Part shown: one piece after another, positions 18,490-27,646 of the stretch | Numbering within the stretch: the first letter of the stretch is position 1 | Layout of the letters: each line of letters starts with the position of its first letter | Source of the DNA: Pseudomonas marginalis | GTDB lineage: Bacteria; Pseudomonadota; Gammaproteobacteria; Pseudomonadales; Pseudomonadaceae | Assembly (NCBI RefSeq): GCF_024169655.1 | Contig: NZ_JALJWV010000001.1 | Coordinates: forward strand, 811,001-875,000 | Reading direction: 5' to 3' | Length of the DNA stretch: 64,000 nt | The notes under the pieces: generated by a model | What the model was told of the DNA's origin: nothing | Database searches by the model: none | The model's input: only the letters and a program-made list of their open reading frames with translations | Position numbers and translations under genes: made by a program

Positions 18490-19170
18490 ATGTTGCTGCA
18501 TATTCCCGGCCTGTTCTCTCGTGAGGAAGTGCAGCGCATCCGCCAAGCGCTGGAAGCCGCCGACTGGGCCGACGGTAAAATCACCGCCGGGTACCAGTCC
18601 GCCAAGGCCAAGCACAACCTGCAATTGCCCGAAGGCCACCCGCTGGCCAAGGAAATCGGCGCGGCGATGCTTGAGCGGTTGTGGCAAAACCCGCTGTTCA
18701 TGTCGGCGGCGTTACCGCACAAAGTCTTCCCACCGCTGCTTAACTGCTACACCGCCGGGGGCAGTTTCGACTTCCACATCGACAATGCCGTGCGCCAGCC
18801 CAAGGGCAGCCATGAGCGGGTGCGCACCGACCTGTCGTCCACGCTGTTCTTCAGCGACCCGGAGGAATACGACGGCGGTGAACTGGAGATCCAGGACACC
18901 TTCGGCCTGCAACGGGTCAAACTGCCCGCCGGCGACATGGTGCTCTACCCCGGTTCCAGCCTGCACAAAGTCAACGCCGTGACCCGTGGCGCGCGCTACG
19001 CCTCGTTTTTCTGGACCCAAAGCCTGGTGCGCGAAGACAGCCAGCGCACCTTGCTGTTCGAGATGGACGGCGCGATCCAGCAACTGAGCGCGGATGTCCC
19101 CGACCACCCGGCGTTGATCCAGCTCACCGGCACTTACCACAACCTGTTGCGTCGCTGGGTCGAGGTCTGA
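18490..19170 (+). CDS. piuC: PiuC, Fe(II)/2-oxoglutarate PKHD-type hydroxylase
   Basis: A 226-residue Fe(II)- and 2-oxoglutarate-dependent oxygenase of the YbiX/PKHX family (E. coli YbiX is about 225 aa). The double-stranded beta-helix fold shows the HxD pair in [11 protein letters not shown], the distal His in [13 protein letters not shown], and the oxoglutarate-binding Arg in [14 protein letters not shown]. The substrate is unknown, though the family is consistently iron-regulated and next to siderophore receptors. The start is ATG 18490 with CAGG upstream, in line with the family's MLLHIPGLF start, rather than the TTG two codons earlier. It is coupled to the next gene by a 2-base gap. Confidence 0.92.
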   Translation: MLLHIPGLFSREEVQRIRQALEAADWADGKITAGYQSAKAKHNLQLPEGHPLAKEIGAAMLERLWQNPLFMSAALPHKVFPPLLNCYTAGGSFDFHIDNAVRQPKGSHERVRTDLSSTLFFSDPEEYDGGELEIQDTFGLQRVKLPAGDMVLYPGSSLHKVNAVTRGARYASFFWTQSLVREDSQRTLLFEMDGAIQQLSADVPDHPALIQLTGTYHNLLRRWVEV

Positions 19171-19172
19171 GC

Positions 19173-19922
19173 ATGGGGTTTTTATTGCGCCGTGAAGAAG
19201 TGCTCAACGTCGAACAGTTGCAGCGCATGCTCGACGACTCACCGGTGCGCGCCGCCCAGGCGATCCTGATCGCGGCCAAGGAGGGCGTGGTCGATGCCCA
19301 GGCCTTGCTCGGGCAGATCCTCTTGGAAGGGCGCGGCATCGAGCGCGATGAAGCGCTGGCACTGCGCTGGTTCCAGATCGCGGCGCAGGGCGGGCACCTG
19401 ATGGCGCGCAATATGTTGGGGCGTTGCCGGGAGCATGGCTGGGGTTGCACCGCCGACGAAGCAGCGGCGGCGCGGGAATATCAGCTTGCGGCCGAAGCCG
19501 GGTTGGATTGGGGGCAGTACAACTACGCCAACCTGCTGGCCACCGGTCGCGGCGTCGCAGAGGATCAAGCACACGCGCTGAGGTGTTATCGCCAGGCGGC
19601 GGAGCAGGGCCACGCGAAGTCGATGAACCTGTTGGGGCGCTATCTGGAAGAGGGCCGGTTTTGCCCGAGGGATCTGGACGCTGCCGTGGCGTGGTATCGA
19701 CGTTCGGCCGAAGCCGGGGATTTCCGTGGGCAGTTCAGTTATGCGGCGGTGCTGGCCGACAGCGGCCAGATCGAGGCGGCGCTGGCGTGGCTGCGCAAGG
19801 CGCTGGCAGGCGGCAATTTGAAGTTTTTGCGGGTGGCGCACAAGGCGCTGGCGGCAGCGAATGATCCGCGGATTCGGGCGATGGCCGATGCCTATGAGCA
19901 ACGTGCTCTGACCTGTTTCTGA
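19173..19922 (+). CDS. Sel1-repeat (TPR-like) protein of the piu cluster
   Basis: A 249-residue soluble protein made of Sel1-like repeats. At least four repeats are visible, marked by DAQALLGQILLEGRG, HLMARNMLGRCREHGWG, WGQYNYANLLATGRGV, HAKSMNLLGRYLEEGR and FRGQFSYAAVLADSG. Such repeats form helical scaffolds for protein contacts. No signal peptide is present, so it should be cytoplasmic. Its ATG follows the piuC stop by 2 bases and is probably co-translated. The equivalent gene in P. aeruginosa (PA4516) also follows piuC. The binding partner is unknown. Confidence 0.88.
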   Translation: MGFLLRREEVLNVEQLQRMLDDSPVRAAQAILIAAKEGVVDAQALLGQILLEGRGIERDEALALRWFQIAAQGGHLMARNMLGRCREHGWGCTADEAAAAREYQLAAEAGLDWGQYNYANLLATGRGVAEDQAHALRCYRQAAEQGHAKSMNLLGRYLEEGRFCPRDLDAAVAWYRRSAEAGDFRGQFSYAAVLADSGQIEAALAWLRKALAGGNLKFLRVAHKALAAANDPRIRAMADAYEQRALTCF

Positions 19923-19925
19923 GCT

Positions 19926-19956
19926 ATAAAAAACCCATGACAGGTCATGGGTTTTT
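19926..19956. terminator. Bidirectional rho-independent terminator
   Basis: The stem AAAAAACCCATGAC / GTCATGGGTTTTTT lies between the convergent Sel1-repeat gene and speC, with A and T runs on both sides, so it can stop transcription in both directions. Confidence 0.9.
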
Positions 19957-19971
19957 TGTTTTAGGGCCGTC

Positions 19972-21135
19972 TTACACGTAGTACGACTTCAACGGTGGAA
20001 AGCCATTGAATTCAACCGCGCTGTAGCTGGTGGTGTACGCACCGGTCGACAACCAGTACATCCGATCACCGATTGCCAGGTTCAACGGCAGGCCGTATTT
20101 GTAGTTTTCGTACATGATGTCGGCGCTGTCGCAGGTAGGACCGGCGATCACCACTTCTTCCATCTCGCCTTTCTTCTCGGTCCAGATCGGGAACTTAATC
20201 GCTTCGTCCATGGTTTCGATCAGGCCGGAGAACTTGCCCACGTCGGTGTACACCCAACGCTCGACGGCGGTACGCGATTTACGTGCAACCAGTACCACTT
20301 CGCTGACCAGGATGCCGGCGTTGGCGATCAACGAACGGCCCGGCTCCAGGATGATTTCCGGCAGGTCGTCGCCGAAATCTTCCTTGAGGAAACGGATGAT
20401 TTCTTCAGCGTAGGTTTCCAGGCTGTTGGTGCGGGTGATGTAGTTGGCCGGGAAGCCGCCGCCCATGTTGATCAGCTTGAGGTGGATGCCGTCTTCTTCC
20501 TTCAGGCGCTCGAAGATCACTTTGACCTTGGCGATCGCCGCGTCCCACACACTGATGTCGCGCTGTTGCGAGCCGACGTGGAACGAGAGGCCATACGGCA
20601 CCAGGCCCAGGTCACGCGCCAGGATCAGCAGGTCCATGGCCATGTCGGTCTGGCAGCCGAATTTACGCGACAAAGGCCAGTCAGCCGTGGTCGAGCCTTC
20701 GGTGAGGATACGCACATAGATTTTCGAGCCCGGTGCGGCCTTGGCAATGTTGCGCAGGTCGGCTTCGGAGTCGGTGGAGAACAGACGCACGCCCTTATCA
20801 TAGAAGTAGCGGATGTCCTTGGACTTCTTGATGGTGTTGCCGTAGCTGATACGGTCGGCGCTGACGCCGCGGTCCATCACTTTGTCGAGCTCGTAGATCG
20901 AGGCGATGTCGAAGCTCGAGCCCTTGTCTTTCAACAGGTCGATGATCTCGACGGCCGGGTTGGCCTTGACCGCGTAATAGATTTTGGCGAATTCGAAACC
21001 GGCGCGCAGGTCATCGTAGGCCTGGCTGATCATCGCGGTGTCGATCACCACGAACGGGGTTTCTTGCTTGTCGGCGAACGCCTTCATTTTGTCAAAAGTG
21101 GCGCGCGCGAAATAATCTTCGACGTTGATCGACAT
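19972..21135 (-). CDS. speC: SpeC, ornithine (lysine/ornithine) decarboxylase
   Basis: A 387-residue PLP-dependent fold-type III decarboxylase that converts ornithine to putrescine and CO2, feeding polyamine synthesis. The PLP lysine is Lys57 in KIYYAVKANP. Other active-site motifs are SFHVGSQQRD, INMGGGFPA, EPGRSLIANAG and the C-terminal GPTCDSADIMYE with the catalytic cysteine. Length and sequence match the eukaryotic-like short ODC found in Pseudomonas (PA4519), not the long inducible E. coli type. Some members also accept lysine. The ATG at 21135 has TAGGAG upstream. Its leader region is unusual and is listed separately. Confidence 0.95.
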   Translation of the reverse strand: MSINVEDYFARATFDKMKAFADKQETPFVVIDTAMISQAYDDLRAGFEFAKIYYAVKANPAVEIIDLLKDKGSSFDIASIYELDKVMDRGVSADRISYGNTIKKSKDIRYFYDKGVRLFSTDSEADLRNIAKAAPGSKIYVRILTEGSTTADWPLSRKFGCQTDMAMDLLILARDLGLVPYGLSFHVGSQQRDISVWDAAIAKVKVIFERLKEEDGIHLKLINMGGGFPANYITRTNSLETYAEEIIRFLKEDFGDDLPEIILEPGRSLIANAGILVSEVVLVARKSRTAVERWVYTDVGKFSGLIETMDEAIKFPIWTEKKGEMEEVVIAGPTCDSADIMYENYKYGLPLNLAIGDRMYWLSTGAYTTSYSAVEFNGFPPLKSYYV

Positions 21136-21163
21136 GCTTGGGGACTCCTAAGGGCAAACTGTA

Positions 21164-21229
21164 TTAATCAATGGGTGCAAATGAACGTCCTCCGTATCCC
21201 CACTTTGGTTCGCCTACTTCCCAAGGCAT
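21164..21229 (-). CDS. Candidate 21-residue upstream open frame in the speC leader
   Basis: An ATG directly after the terminator-like stem opens a 21-codon frame, MPWEVGEPKWGYGGRSFAPI followed by D and TAA. It is rich in Gly, Pro and Trp and ends 28 bases before the speC ATG. The ribosome site is poor. It could be a regulatory leader peptide, or chance. An overlapping longer frame (51 codons, ATG at 21323, stop at 21168) includes an Arg-rich tail. Confidence 0.3.
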   Translation of the reverse strand: MPWEVGEPKWGYGGRSFAPID

Positions 21230-21241
21230 GTCGCCGAAAGC

Positions 21242-21277
21242 AAAAAGGCCATGGGATCAACCGCTTCCCTTGGCCTT
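21242..21277 (-). terminator. Terminator-like hairpin in the speC leader (possible attenuator)
   Basis: On the minus strand, AAGGCCAAGGGA and TCCCATGGCCTT pair (11 of 12 bp) around a 9-base loop and are followed at once by TTTTTGC. This has the form of an intrinsic terminator but lies about 107-142 bases upstream of the speC start, where it would act as an attenuator or stop a transcript from further upstream. Confidence 0.6.
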
Positions 21278-21502
21278 GCTGTCTCGTCGTCAGTACTTGA
21301 GCCGGATGGATCGTTTCCAGCATGGACGTTCGGCGCGAACTTTAGGACGTGAGGGGCTTGAGATCAACTAAAAATGTCGCGTTTTTGCACGCGTTCGTCG
21401 CGGGACCGCGTGCAGCTACTTATGTAACCGACAGGTGTGACGGATTGATGTTCCCCGCAGGCGGATAATTAGGGGGATTTCCCTGACACACCACAGGCCA
21501 AA

Positions 21503-21591
21503 TGTGGGAGGGGGCTTGCCCCCGATGGCAGTGTGTCAGTCATGAATATAGTGACTGATACCCCGCGATCGGGGGCAAGCCCCCTCCCACA
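21503..21591. repeat. REPIN (two inverted REP arms)
   Basis: Left arm TGTGGGAGGGGGCTTGCCCC and right arm GGGGCAAGCCCCCTCCCACA enclose a spacer with GTGTCAGTCA...AGTGACTGATA. It lies between the end of the opuC ATPase gene and the speC upstream region. Confidence 0.9.
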
Positions 21592-21613
21592 GTTTTAAGC
21601 GTGTTGTGTCAGG

Positions 21614-22771
21614 TCAGGCCAGGGCGGTCTCGGCAGGCGAAACGATACTGGTCTTGCCGCCACGCGACTTGCCGGAGCTCAGGTACTCGGCAATCGATTC
21701 CTGGGTCACTTCGCCCAAAAACACTCGCTCGGCATCCATCACCGGCAACCACGAGCGGTTGAACTCGTACATGCGCGACAACAGGATGCGCAAGTGCTCG
21801 TCATACGCCGCCGTGGCGTTGAACTCGAGCAGGTATTGACCGCAGGTGCCGGTCTGACGGTGCAGGTCGCGACGTCGCACATAACCCAGCGCCTTGTTCT
21901 CGGCGCAGGTAACCACCACATAGCGGCGGTCGAGTTCGTCCATCAGCTCCAGGGCGTCGGCCACCGGGGTTTCCGGGCTGACCGACGGGGCGTTGTCCGC
22001 TGCATCTTCGGCTTTTACCAGCAGCAGACGCTTGAGGGTGCTGTCCTGGCCGACGAAGTTGCTGACGAACTCGTCCACCGGGTGCGCCAGCAGGGTGTCC
22101 GGGTGGTCGATCTGCAGCAGCTTGCCGGCGCGGAAAATGGCGATCTTGTCACCCAGCTTGATGGCTTCGTCGATGTCGTGGCTGACCATGATCACGGTCT
22201 TGTTCAGCGCGCGCTGCATCTCGAAAAATTCGTTCTGGATCATTTCGCGGTTGATCGGGTCGACCGCGCCGAACGGCTCATCCATCAGCAGCAACGGCGC
22301 ATCCGCCGCCAGCGCACGGATCACGCCGATGCGCTGTTGTTGGCCACCGGACAGTTCGCGCGGATAGCGGTGCAGGTACTGCTTGGGTTCCAGCTTGATC
22401 ATGCTCATCAACTCGCGGGCGCGGTCGTGGCATTTCTGCTTGTCCCAGCCCAGCAGCTTGGGCACGACCACGATGTTTTCCTCGATGGTCATGTTCGGGA
22501 ACAGGCCGATCTGCTGGATCACGTAGCCGATGTTGCGCCGCAGGGTCACTTCGTCCAGGTCGGTGGTGTCTTCGCCGTTGATCAGGATCTTGCCCGAGGT
22601 GGGCTTGATCAGGCGGTTGATCATTTTCAGCGTGGTGCTCTTGCCGCAGCCCGAAGGCCCCAGGAATACGCAAATCTCGCCTTCATTGACGGTCAGGCTT
22701 ACGTCGTTCACGGCGGAGACAGTTTTGCCGTTGCTTTGAAAAGTCTTGGTCAGGTGTTGAAGTTCGATCAT
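21614..22771 (-). CDS. opuCA: OpuC-type quaternary amine ABC transporter, ATPase with CBS domains
   Basis: A 385-residue ATPase for import of glycine betaine, choline or carnitine-type osmoprotectants. Walker A is LGPSGCGKSTTLKMIN, the signature is ELSGGQQQRIGVIRA, and Walker B is LLLMDEPFGAVDP. A C-terminal pair of CBS motifs (DALELMDELDRRYVVV; MYEFNRSWLPVMD) matches OpuCA/OsmV ATPases, where they respond to osmotic strength. The start is the ATG overlapping the previous permease stop, with AAGGA upstream; a longer in-frame start inside the permease is rejected. It is the last gene of the four-gene operon. The precise substrate is inferred from family only. Confidence 0.88.
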   Translation of the reverse strand: MIELQHLTKTFQSNGKTVSAVNDVSLTVNEGEICVFLGPSGCGKSTTLKMINRLIKPTSGKILINGEDTTDLDEVTLRRNIGYVIQQIGLFPNMTIEENIVVVPKLLGWDKQKCHDRARELMSMIKLEPKQYLHRYPRELSGGQQQRIGVIRALAADAPLLLMDEPFGAVDPINREMIQNEFFEMQRALNKTVIMVSHDIDEAIKLGDKIAIFRAGKLLQIDHPDTLLAHPVDEFVSNFVGQDSTLKRLLLVKAEDAADNAPSVSPETPVADALELMDELDRRYVVVTCAENKALGYVRRRDLHRQTGTCGQYLLEFNATAAYDEHLRILLSRMYEFNRSWLPVMDAERVFLGEVTQESIAEYLSSGKSRGGKTSIVSPAETALA

Positions 22772-23421
22772 TTGAGCAGTCCTTTTGGAGTCAGCGAGCG
22801 TTGCAGCCATTGCAGAAGCAGGTCGGCGAAGATGGCCAGGAGACTGACCAGTACGGCGCCGACGATCAGCATCGACATGTCGCTGCGGCTGATGGAAGCC
22901 AGAATAAGTACACCCAGGCCGCCGGCGCCGATGGTGGCGGCGATGGTCATCACGCCGATGTTCATCACCACGGCGGTGCGCACCCCGGCGAGGATCACCG
23001 GCACGGCGATGGGCAGTTCGACCATGCGCAGGCGCTGGCCGAAGGTCATGCCGATGCCTTTGGCGGCTTCGCGGATGCCCGGTTCCACGCCGGTCAGGGC
23101 CAGGTAGGTGTTACGCATGATCGGCAGCAGGGAGTAGAGGAACACGGCGGTGATCGCCGGCATCGGCCCCAGGCCCTGGCCGAATTTGGAGTAGAACGGC
23201 AGCAGCAGGCCGAACAGGGCGATGGACGGCACGGTGAGCAGCACGGTGGCGCTGGCTTGCAGCGGGCCGGCCAGGCTCGGGAAACGGGTCATCAGCACGC
23301 CGAGGGGCACGCCGACGACAATCGCGAGGATCACGGCGATACCGACCAGGGTGATGTGCTGCCAGGTCAGGTGCAGGACTTGGGCCCAATCAAGATGGGA
23401 AAAGGCGTTTAAAAATTCCAT
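22768..23421 (-). CDS. opuCB: OpuC-type ABC transporter permease (second)
   Basis: A 217-residue inner membrane permease of the BPD/ProW type, with five to six hydrophobic helices and the EAA-loop sequence EAAKGIGMTFGQRLRMVELP, which docks on the ATPase. It lies between the substrate-binding protein gene (11-base gap) and the ATPase (4-base overlap). It would pair with the other permease of the operon to form the channel. Confidence 0.88.
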   Translation of the reverse strand: MEFLNAFSHLDWAQVLHLTWQHITLVGIAVILAIVVGVPLGVLMTRFPSLAGPLQASATVLLTVPSIALFGLLLPFYSKFGQGLGPMPAITAVFLYSLLPIMRNTYLALTGVEPGIREAAKGIGMTFGQRLRMVELPIAVPVILAGVRTAVVMNIGVMTIAATIGAGGLGVLILASISRSDMSMLIVGAVLVSLLAIFADLLLQWLQRSLTPKGLLK

Positions 23422-23432
23422 GTCTTCTCCTT

Positions 23433-24326
23433 TTAGTTGATGGGGTGTTGGCGCAGGAAGTCGGCGGCAACAGCGGACGGGCTTTCATGGTCGACGTCGA
23501 CCCGCGCGTTCAACTGGCGCATGGTTGTATCGTCGAACAATGCGGACAGTGGCTTCAGATCGGCGGCCAGTTGCGGATGAGCGTCCAGATACACCTGACG
23601 CACCACCGGCGCGGCGGTGTAGTCCGGGAAGTAATGCTTGTCGTCTTCGAGCAGCTTCAATTTGAAGGCATTCAGGCGACCGTCGGTGGTGTACACCAAG
23701 CCGGCAAACACCTGGCCGTTACGCAGCGCGGTGTAGACCAGGCCGGCGTCCATCTGCCGGGTGTTTTTGCGGGTCAGGTTCATGTCGTACAGCTTGACCA
23801 TGCCGCCCATGCCGTCGGAACGGTTGGCGAATTCGGTGTCCAGGGCCACCAGGCGTGTGCCCTTGGTTTTTTCCGCCAAGGCCTGGGTCAGATCGCTGAT
23901 CGTGTTGATCTGCGGGAATTCCTGGGCCACGTTCTCAGGCAAAGCCAGCGCGTAGGTGTTGCTGAATTTCGACGGAGACAGCCAGACCAGGCCTTTTTTC
24001 GCGTCGAGTTCTTTTACCCGAGCGTAGGACTGTGCGCTGTCGAGCTTCTCGTCCACATGGTTGTAGGCCACCAGCGACACGCCGGTGTATTCCCAGATCA
24101 GGTCCAGTTGCCCGCTTTCCTGGGCACTGCGCGCCAGGTTGCTGCCCAGGCCGCCGGTCACGCGGGTGTCGTAACCTTTGGTGCGCAAGTATTGGGAAGT
24201 GATTTCGGCGAGCAGGGTCTGTTCGGTGAACACCCGTGCGCCGATGCGGATCACTGGTTTTTCAGCGGCTTGCGCGAACCCTGCAAACAGCAGGACGCAG
24301 CTCAATATCAATGTCAGTTTTTTCAT
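23433..24326 (-). CDS. opuCC: OpuC-type periplasmic quaternary amine-binding protein
   Basis: A 297-residue substrate-binding protein of the OpuAC/OsmF class. A signal peptide (MKKLTLILSCVLLFAGFAQA, predicted cut before AEKPVIRIG) directs it to the periplasm. The mature part begins IRIGARVFTEQTLLAEITSQ, typical of glycine betaine/carnitine/choline-binding proteins. There is no lipobox. The start is the ATG with AAAGGAACC upstream; a longer in-frame start is rejected because it would bury the signal peptide. It sits between two permease genes. Confidence 0.88.
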   Translation of the reverse strand: MKKLTLILSCVLLFAGFAQAAEKPVIRIGARVFTEQTLLAEITSQYLRTKGYDTRVTGGLGSNLARSAQESGQLDLIWEYTGVSLVAYNHVDEKLDSAQSYARVKELDAKKGLVWLSPSKFSNTYALALPENVAQEFPQINTISDLTQALAEKTKGTRLVALDTEFANRSDGMGGMVKLYDMNLTRKNTRQMDAGLVYTALRNGQVFAGLVYTTDGRLNAFKLKLLEDDKHYFPDYTAAPVVRQVYLDAHPQLAADLKPLSALFDDTTMRQLNARVDVDHESPSAVAADFLRQHPIN

Positions 24327-24346
24327 ATCGGTTCCTTTGCCAAGCC

Positions 24347-25063
24347 TTAAGACGCGCGCACTCCGCGTTCCAGCCAGAGGCGGCTGGCCATGGTCACCAG
24401 GCCGTCGAGCAGCAAGGCCAACAGCGCGGTACACGCGGCGCCGAGCAGCAATTGCGGCTGATTGTTCAGGGCGATGCCGGGGAAAATCAGGCTACCCAGG
24501 CTGTTGGCGCCGATCAGGAAGGCCAGCGGCGCGGTGCCGACGTTGATCGCCAGGGCCACGCGCACGCCGCCGATGATGATCGGCACGGCGTTCGGCAACT
24601 CGACGCGAAACAGCACCTGGCGCGGGGTCATGCCGATGCCGGTGGCGGCTTCTTTCAGCGAACCCTGGACGTTTTTCAGGCCTTCGTAGGTGTTGCGCAC
24701 GATGGGCAGCAAGGAGGCGAGGAACAGCGCGAAGATCGCCGGGCCGCTGCCGATGCCGAGGACGCCGAGGGCGATGGCCAGTACGGCCAGGGGAGGGACG
24801 GTGTTGCCGATGTTGAAGATCTGCATGAAGCGTTCGGCGCGCCCGACCATGTTCGGGCGGCTGAGCAGAATACCGGCGGGGATGCCCACAATCAGGGCCG
24901 CCAGCATGGAGACTAGGACGAGAATCAGGTGAGCTTGCAGGTAAAACAACAAATCGTCGCGGTACAGTTCGATCGTGTTGATGCCAATCCAGTGGACCAG
25001 CAGGGCCAGGAGAGCGACGACAACCGCTCCTCCTATCAGCCCTTTGCCATAGCGAATAGCCAC
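24347..25063 (-). CDS. opuCD: OpuC-type ABC transporter permease (first)
   Basis: A 238-residue permease with about six membrane helices and the EAA-loop EAATGIGMTPRQVLFRVELP. A GTG start at 25063 is chosen because AAAGGAG sits 7 bases before it, and the extra N-terminal residues from an ATG at 25117 look unlike the family. It is first in the transcript, giving the order permease, binding protein, permease, ATPase. This is the reverse of the common opuCABCD order. Confidence 0.83.
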   Translation of the reverse strand: MAIRYGKGLIGGAVVVALLALLVHWIGINTIELYRDDLLFYLQAHLILVLVSMLAALIVGIPAGILLSRPNMVGRAERFMQIFNIGNTVPPLAVLAIALGVLGIGSGPAIFALFLASLLPIVRNTYEGLKNVQGSLKEAATGIGMTPRQVLFRVELPNAVPIIIGGVRVALAINVGTAPLAFLIGANSLGSLIFPGIALNNQPQLLLGAACTALLALLLDGLVTMASRLWLERGVRAS

Positions 25064-25394
25064 AGGCGGACTCCTTTTTTCTTCTGTCGGCGAACACATT
25101 CCTTCGTGGCATGCCATGCCTGGCTGCCTTCAAATGTGGTCGCGAAAAGCAGCTCGCCCATGCCGGCAAAAGCGGCATAAGGTCAAGCCATGAGCGCAGC
25201 CTCGTCAGGCTAACTTGCTGATTTTTCAGCCCCTGTTTCGAGTGCGATAGCAGGGGAGTGGACGTCTCTACCTTTTAAAAGGTTCCATACTTGGCAGTAT
25301 TTAGCCACCCCCAACCGGGTGAACGGTGGTCCGGCACCCTGGGTTTGCGCTATACTCGCCGCCCTTTTTTGACTCACCTGCCAGGCGATTTCCC
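25064..25394. other. Divergent intergenic region, opuC operon and prfC
   Basis: No gene is seen in these 331 bases. They should hold the promoters for both operons. The prfC side has a likely -10 TATACT at 25351-25356 preceded by TTTGCGC. The stretch CTTTTAAAAGG at 25273-25283 is a small palindrome. No osmotic-control motif could be assigned. Confidence 0.5.
25351..25356 (+). promoter_or_regulatory. Candidate -10 box for prfC
   Basis: TATACT lies 38 bases before the prfC ATG in GGGTTTGCGCTATACTCGCC. The -35 region is poor, but a TGC just upstream resembles an extended -10 element. Confidence 0.45.
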
Positions 25395-26978
<1,584 letters not shown>

Positions 26979-26994
26979 GGTCTGAGCGGTAAAG

Positions 26995-27028
26995 AAAAGG
27001 GCGAAGCTGTCATGGCTTCGCCCTTTTT
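26995..27028 (+). terminator. Rho-independent terminator after prfC
   Basis: The stem AAAAGGGCGAAGC / GCTTCGCCCTTTTT starts 17 bases after the prfC stop and ends in a T run. Confidence 0.92.
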
Positions 27029-27049
27029 CATGGGCACGACAAAACAATA

Positions 27050-27155
27050 TATGGGAGGGGCGGTGCGACGATTCGACTTGCTCCTGATAGCGGTGGATCA
27101 GCCACTCTCTGTGCTGGCTGATCCACCGCTATCGGGAGCAAGCTCCCTCCCACAT
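27050..27155. repeat. REPIN with a disrupted left arm
   Basis: The right arm GCTATCGGGAGCAAGCTCCC is intact, and GGTGGATCAGCC...GGCTGATCCACC spacers pair. The left arm reads ATGGGAGGGG then about 15 extra bases before GACTTGCTCCTGATAGCGG, so it carries an insertion or a decayed sequence. Confidence 0.75.
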
Positions 27156-27273
27156 TTGTTGATATTCACCCGGTATGGGATTGGCGAGAACCCGGCATCG
27201 GGACTAGCGTCAACGCTGGCGGCACTAAACAGCCGTCGTGCGGGATTCACCTACTGACTGGAGGGGATCGACC

Positions 27274-27540
27274 ATGAGTATTGTTCAACGCGTCGTGCTG
27301 TTGCTAAAGGTGCTGGTGCTGTTGTCGTTGGGAATGTCGACGGCCTGGGCACATAACCCGGTGCAGAGCGGGGCAGCGGTGTCTGCGGTTCAGAGTGGGC
27401 AGGGCAAGGGCCTGCAACTGGCCAAGTCTGAAGCGGAGCCCGGCGATGAAGACCAGGGCGGCAGCAAGGGCGATGACGACTCCACCACCGACGAGCCGGG
27501 CGATGACAACCCGGATGATGAAGGCGATAGCCAGACATAG
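27274..27540 (+). CDS. Small secreted acidic protein, function unknown
   Basis: An 88-residue protein that I do not recognise. It starts with a signal peptide (about residues 1-27, hydrophobic VVLLLKVLVLLSLGMSTAWA, predicted cut before HNPVQS). The last 35 residues are almost all Asp, Glu, Gly, Ser and Thr (EPGDEDQGGSKGDDDS...), so the mature protein is strongly acidic and probably disordered. A strong GGAGGGG ribosome site at 27260-27266 supports the start. It has no operon partner: a REPIN lies upstream and the dpp operon ends convergently downstream. Ca2+ or cation binding is possible but unproven. Confidence 0.7.
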   Translation: MSIVQRVVLLLKVLVLLSLGMSTAWAHNPVQSGAAVSAVQSGQGKGLQLAKSEAEPGDEDQGGSKGDDDSTTDEPGDDNPDDEGDSQT

Positions 27541-27548
27541 ATCCGGAG

Positions 27549-27598
27549 AAAAAAAGCCCCTCCCACCAGGCTGATGCGCAACCTGACGGGAAGGGCTG
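27549..27598 (-). terminator. Likely rho-independent terminator after dppF
   Basis: On the minus strand, AGCCCTTCCC pairs with GGGAGGGGCT across a 24-base structured loop and is followed by seven T residues. It lies about 50 bases past the dppF stop. A second stem, CACCGCGCTCCC / GGGAGCGCGGTG at 27611-27639, is closer to the gene but has no T run. Confidence 0.65.
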
Positions 27599-27646
27599 TA
27601 GAACGTTGTGTCACCGCGCTCCCCACACGGGAGCGCGGTGGTCGTT

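Larger units (their letters stand above)
21136..21420 (-). other. speC leader region, gene-free and probably regulatory
   Basis: No established gene lies here. On the speC-sense strand the stretch contains a perfect inverted repeat TGCACGCG/CGCGTGCA at 21386-21414, a terminator-like stem followed by TTTTT at 21242-21277, and two short open frames (21168-21323 and 21164-21229) that end just before the speC ribosome site. No clear sigma-70 promoter could be fixed. The remainder, up to the REPIN at 21503, shows nothing further. Confidence 0.5.

Noticed and set aside
21171..21371. Plus-strand 66-codon frame in the speC upstream region
   Set aside because: It starts in the speC leader on the opposite strand, lacks a ribosome site, and its product has no recognisable domain.
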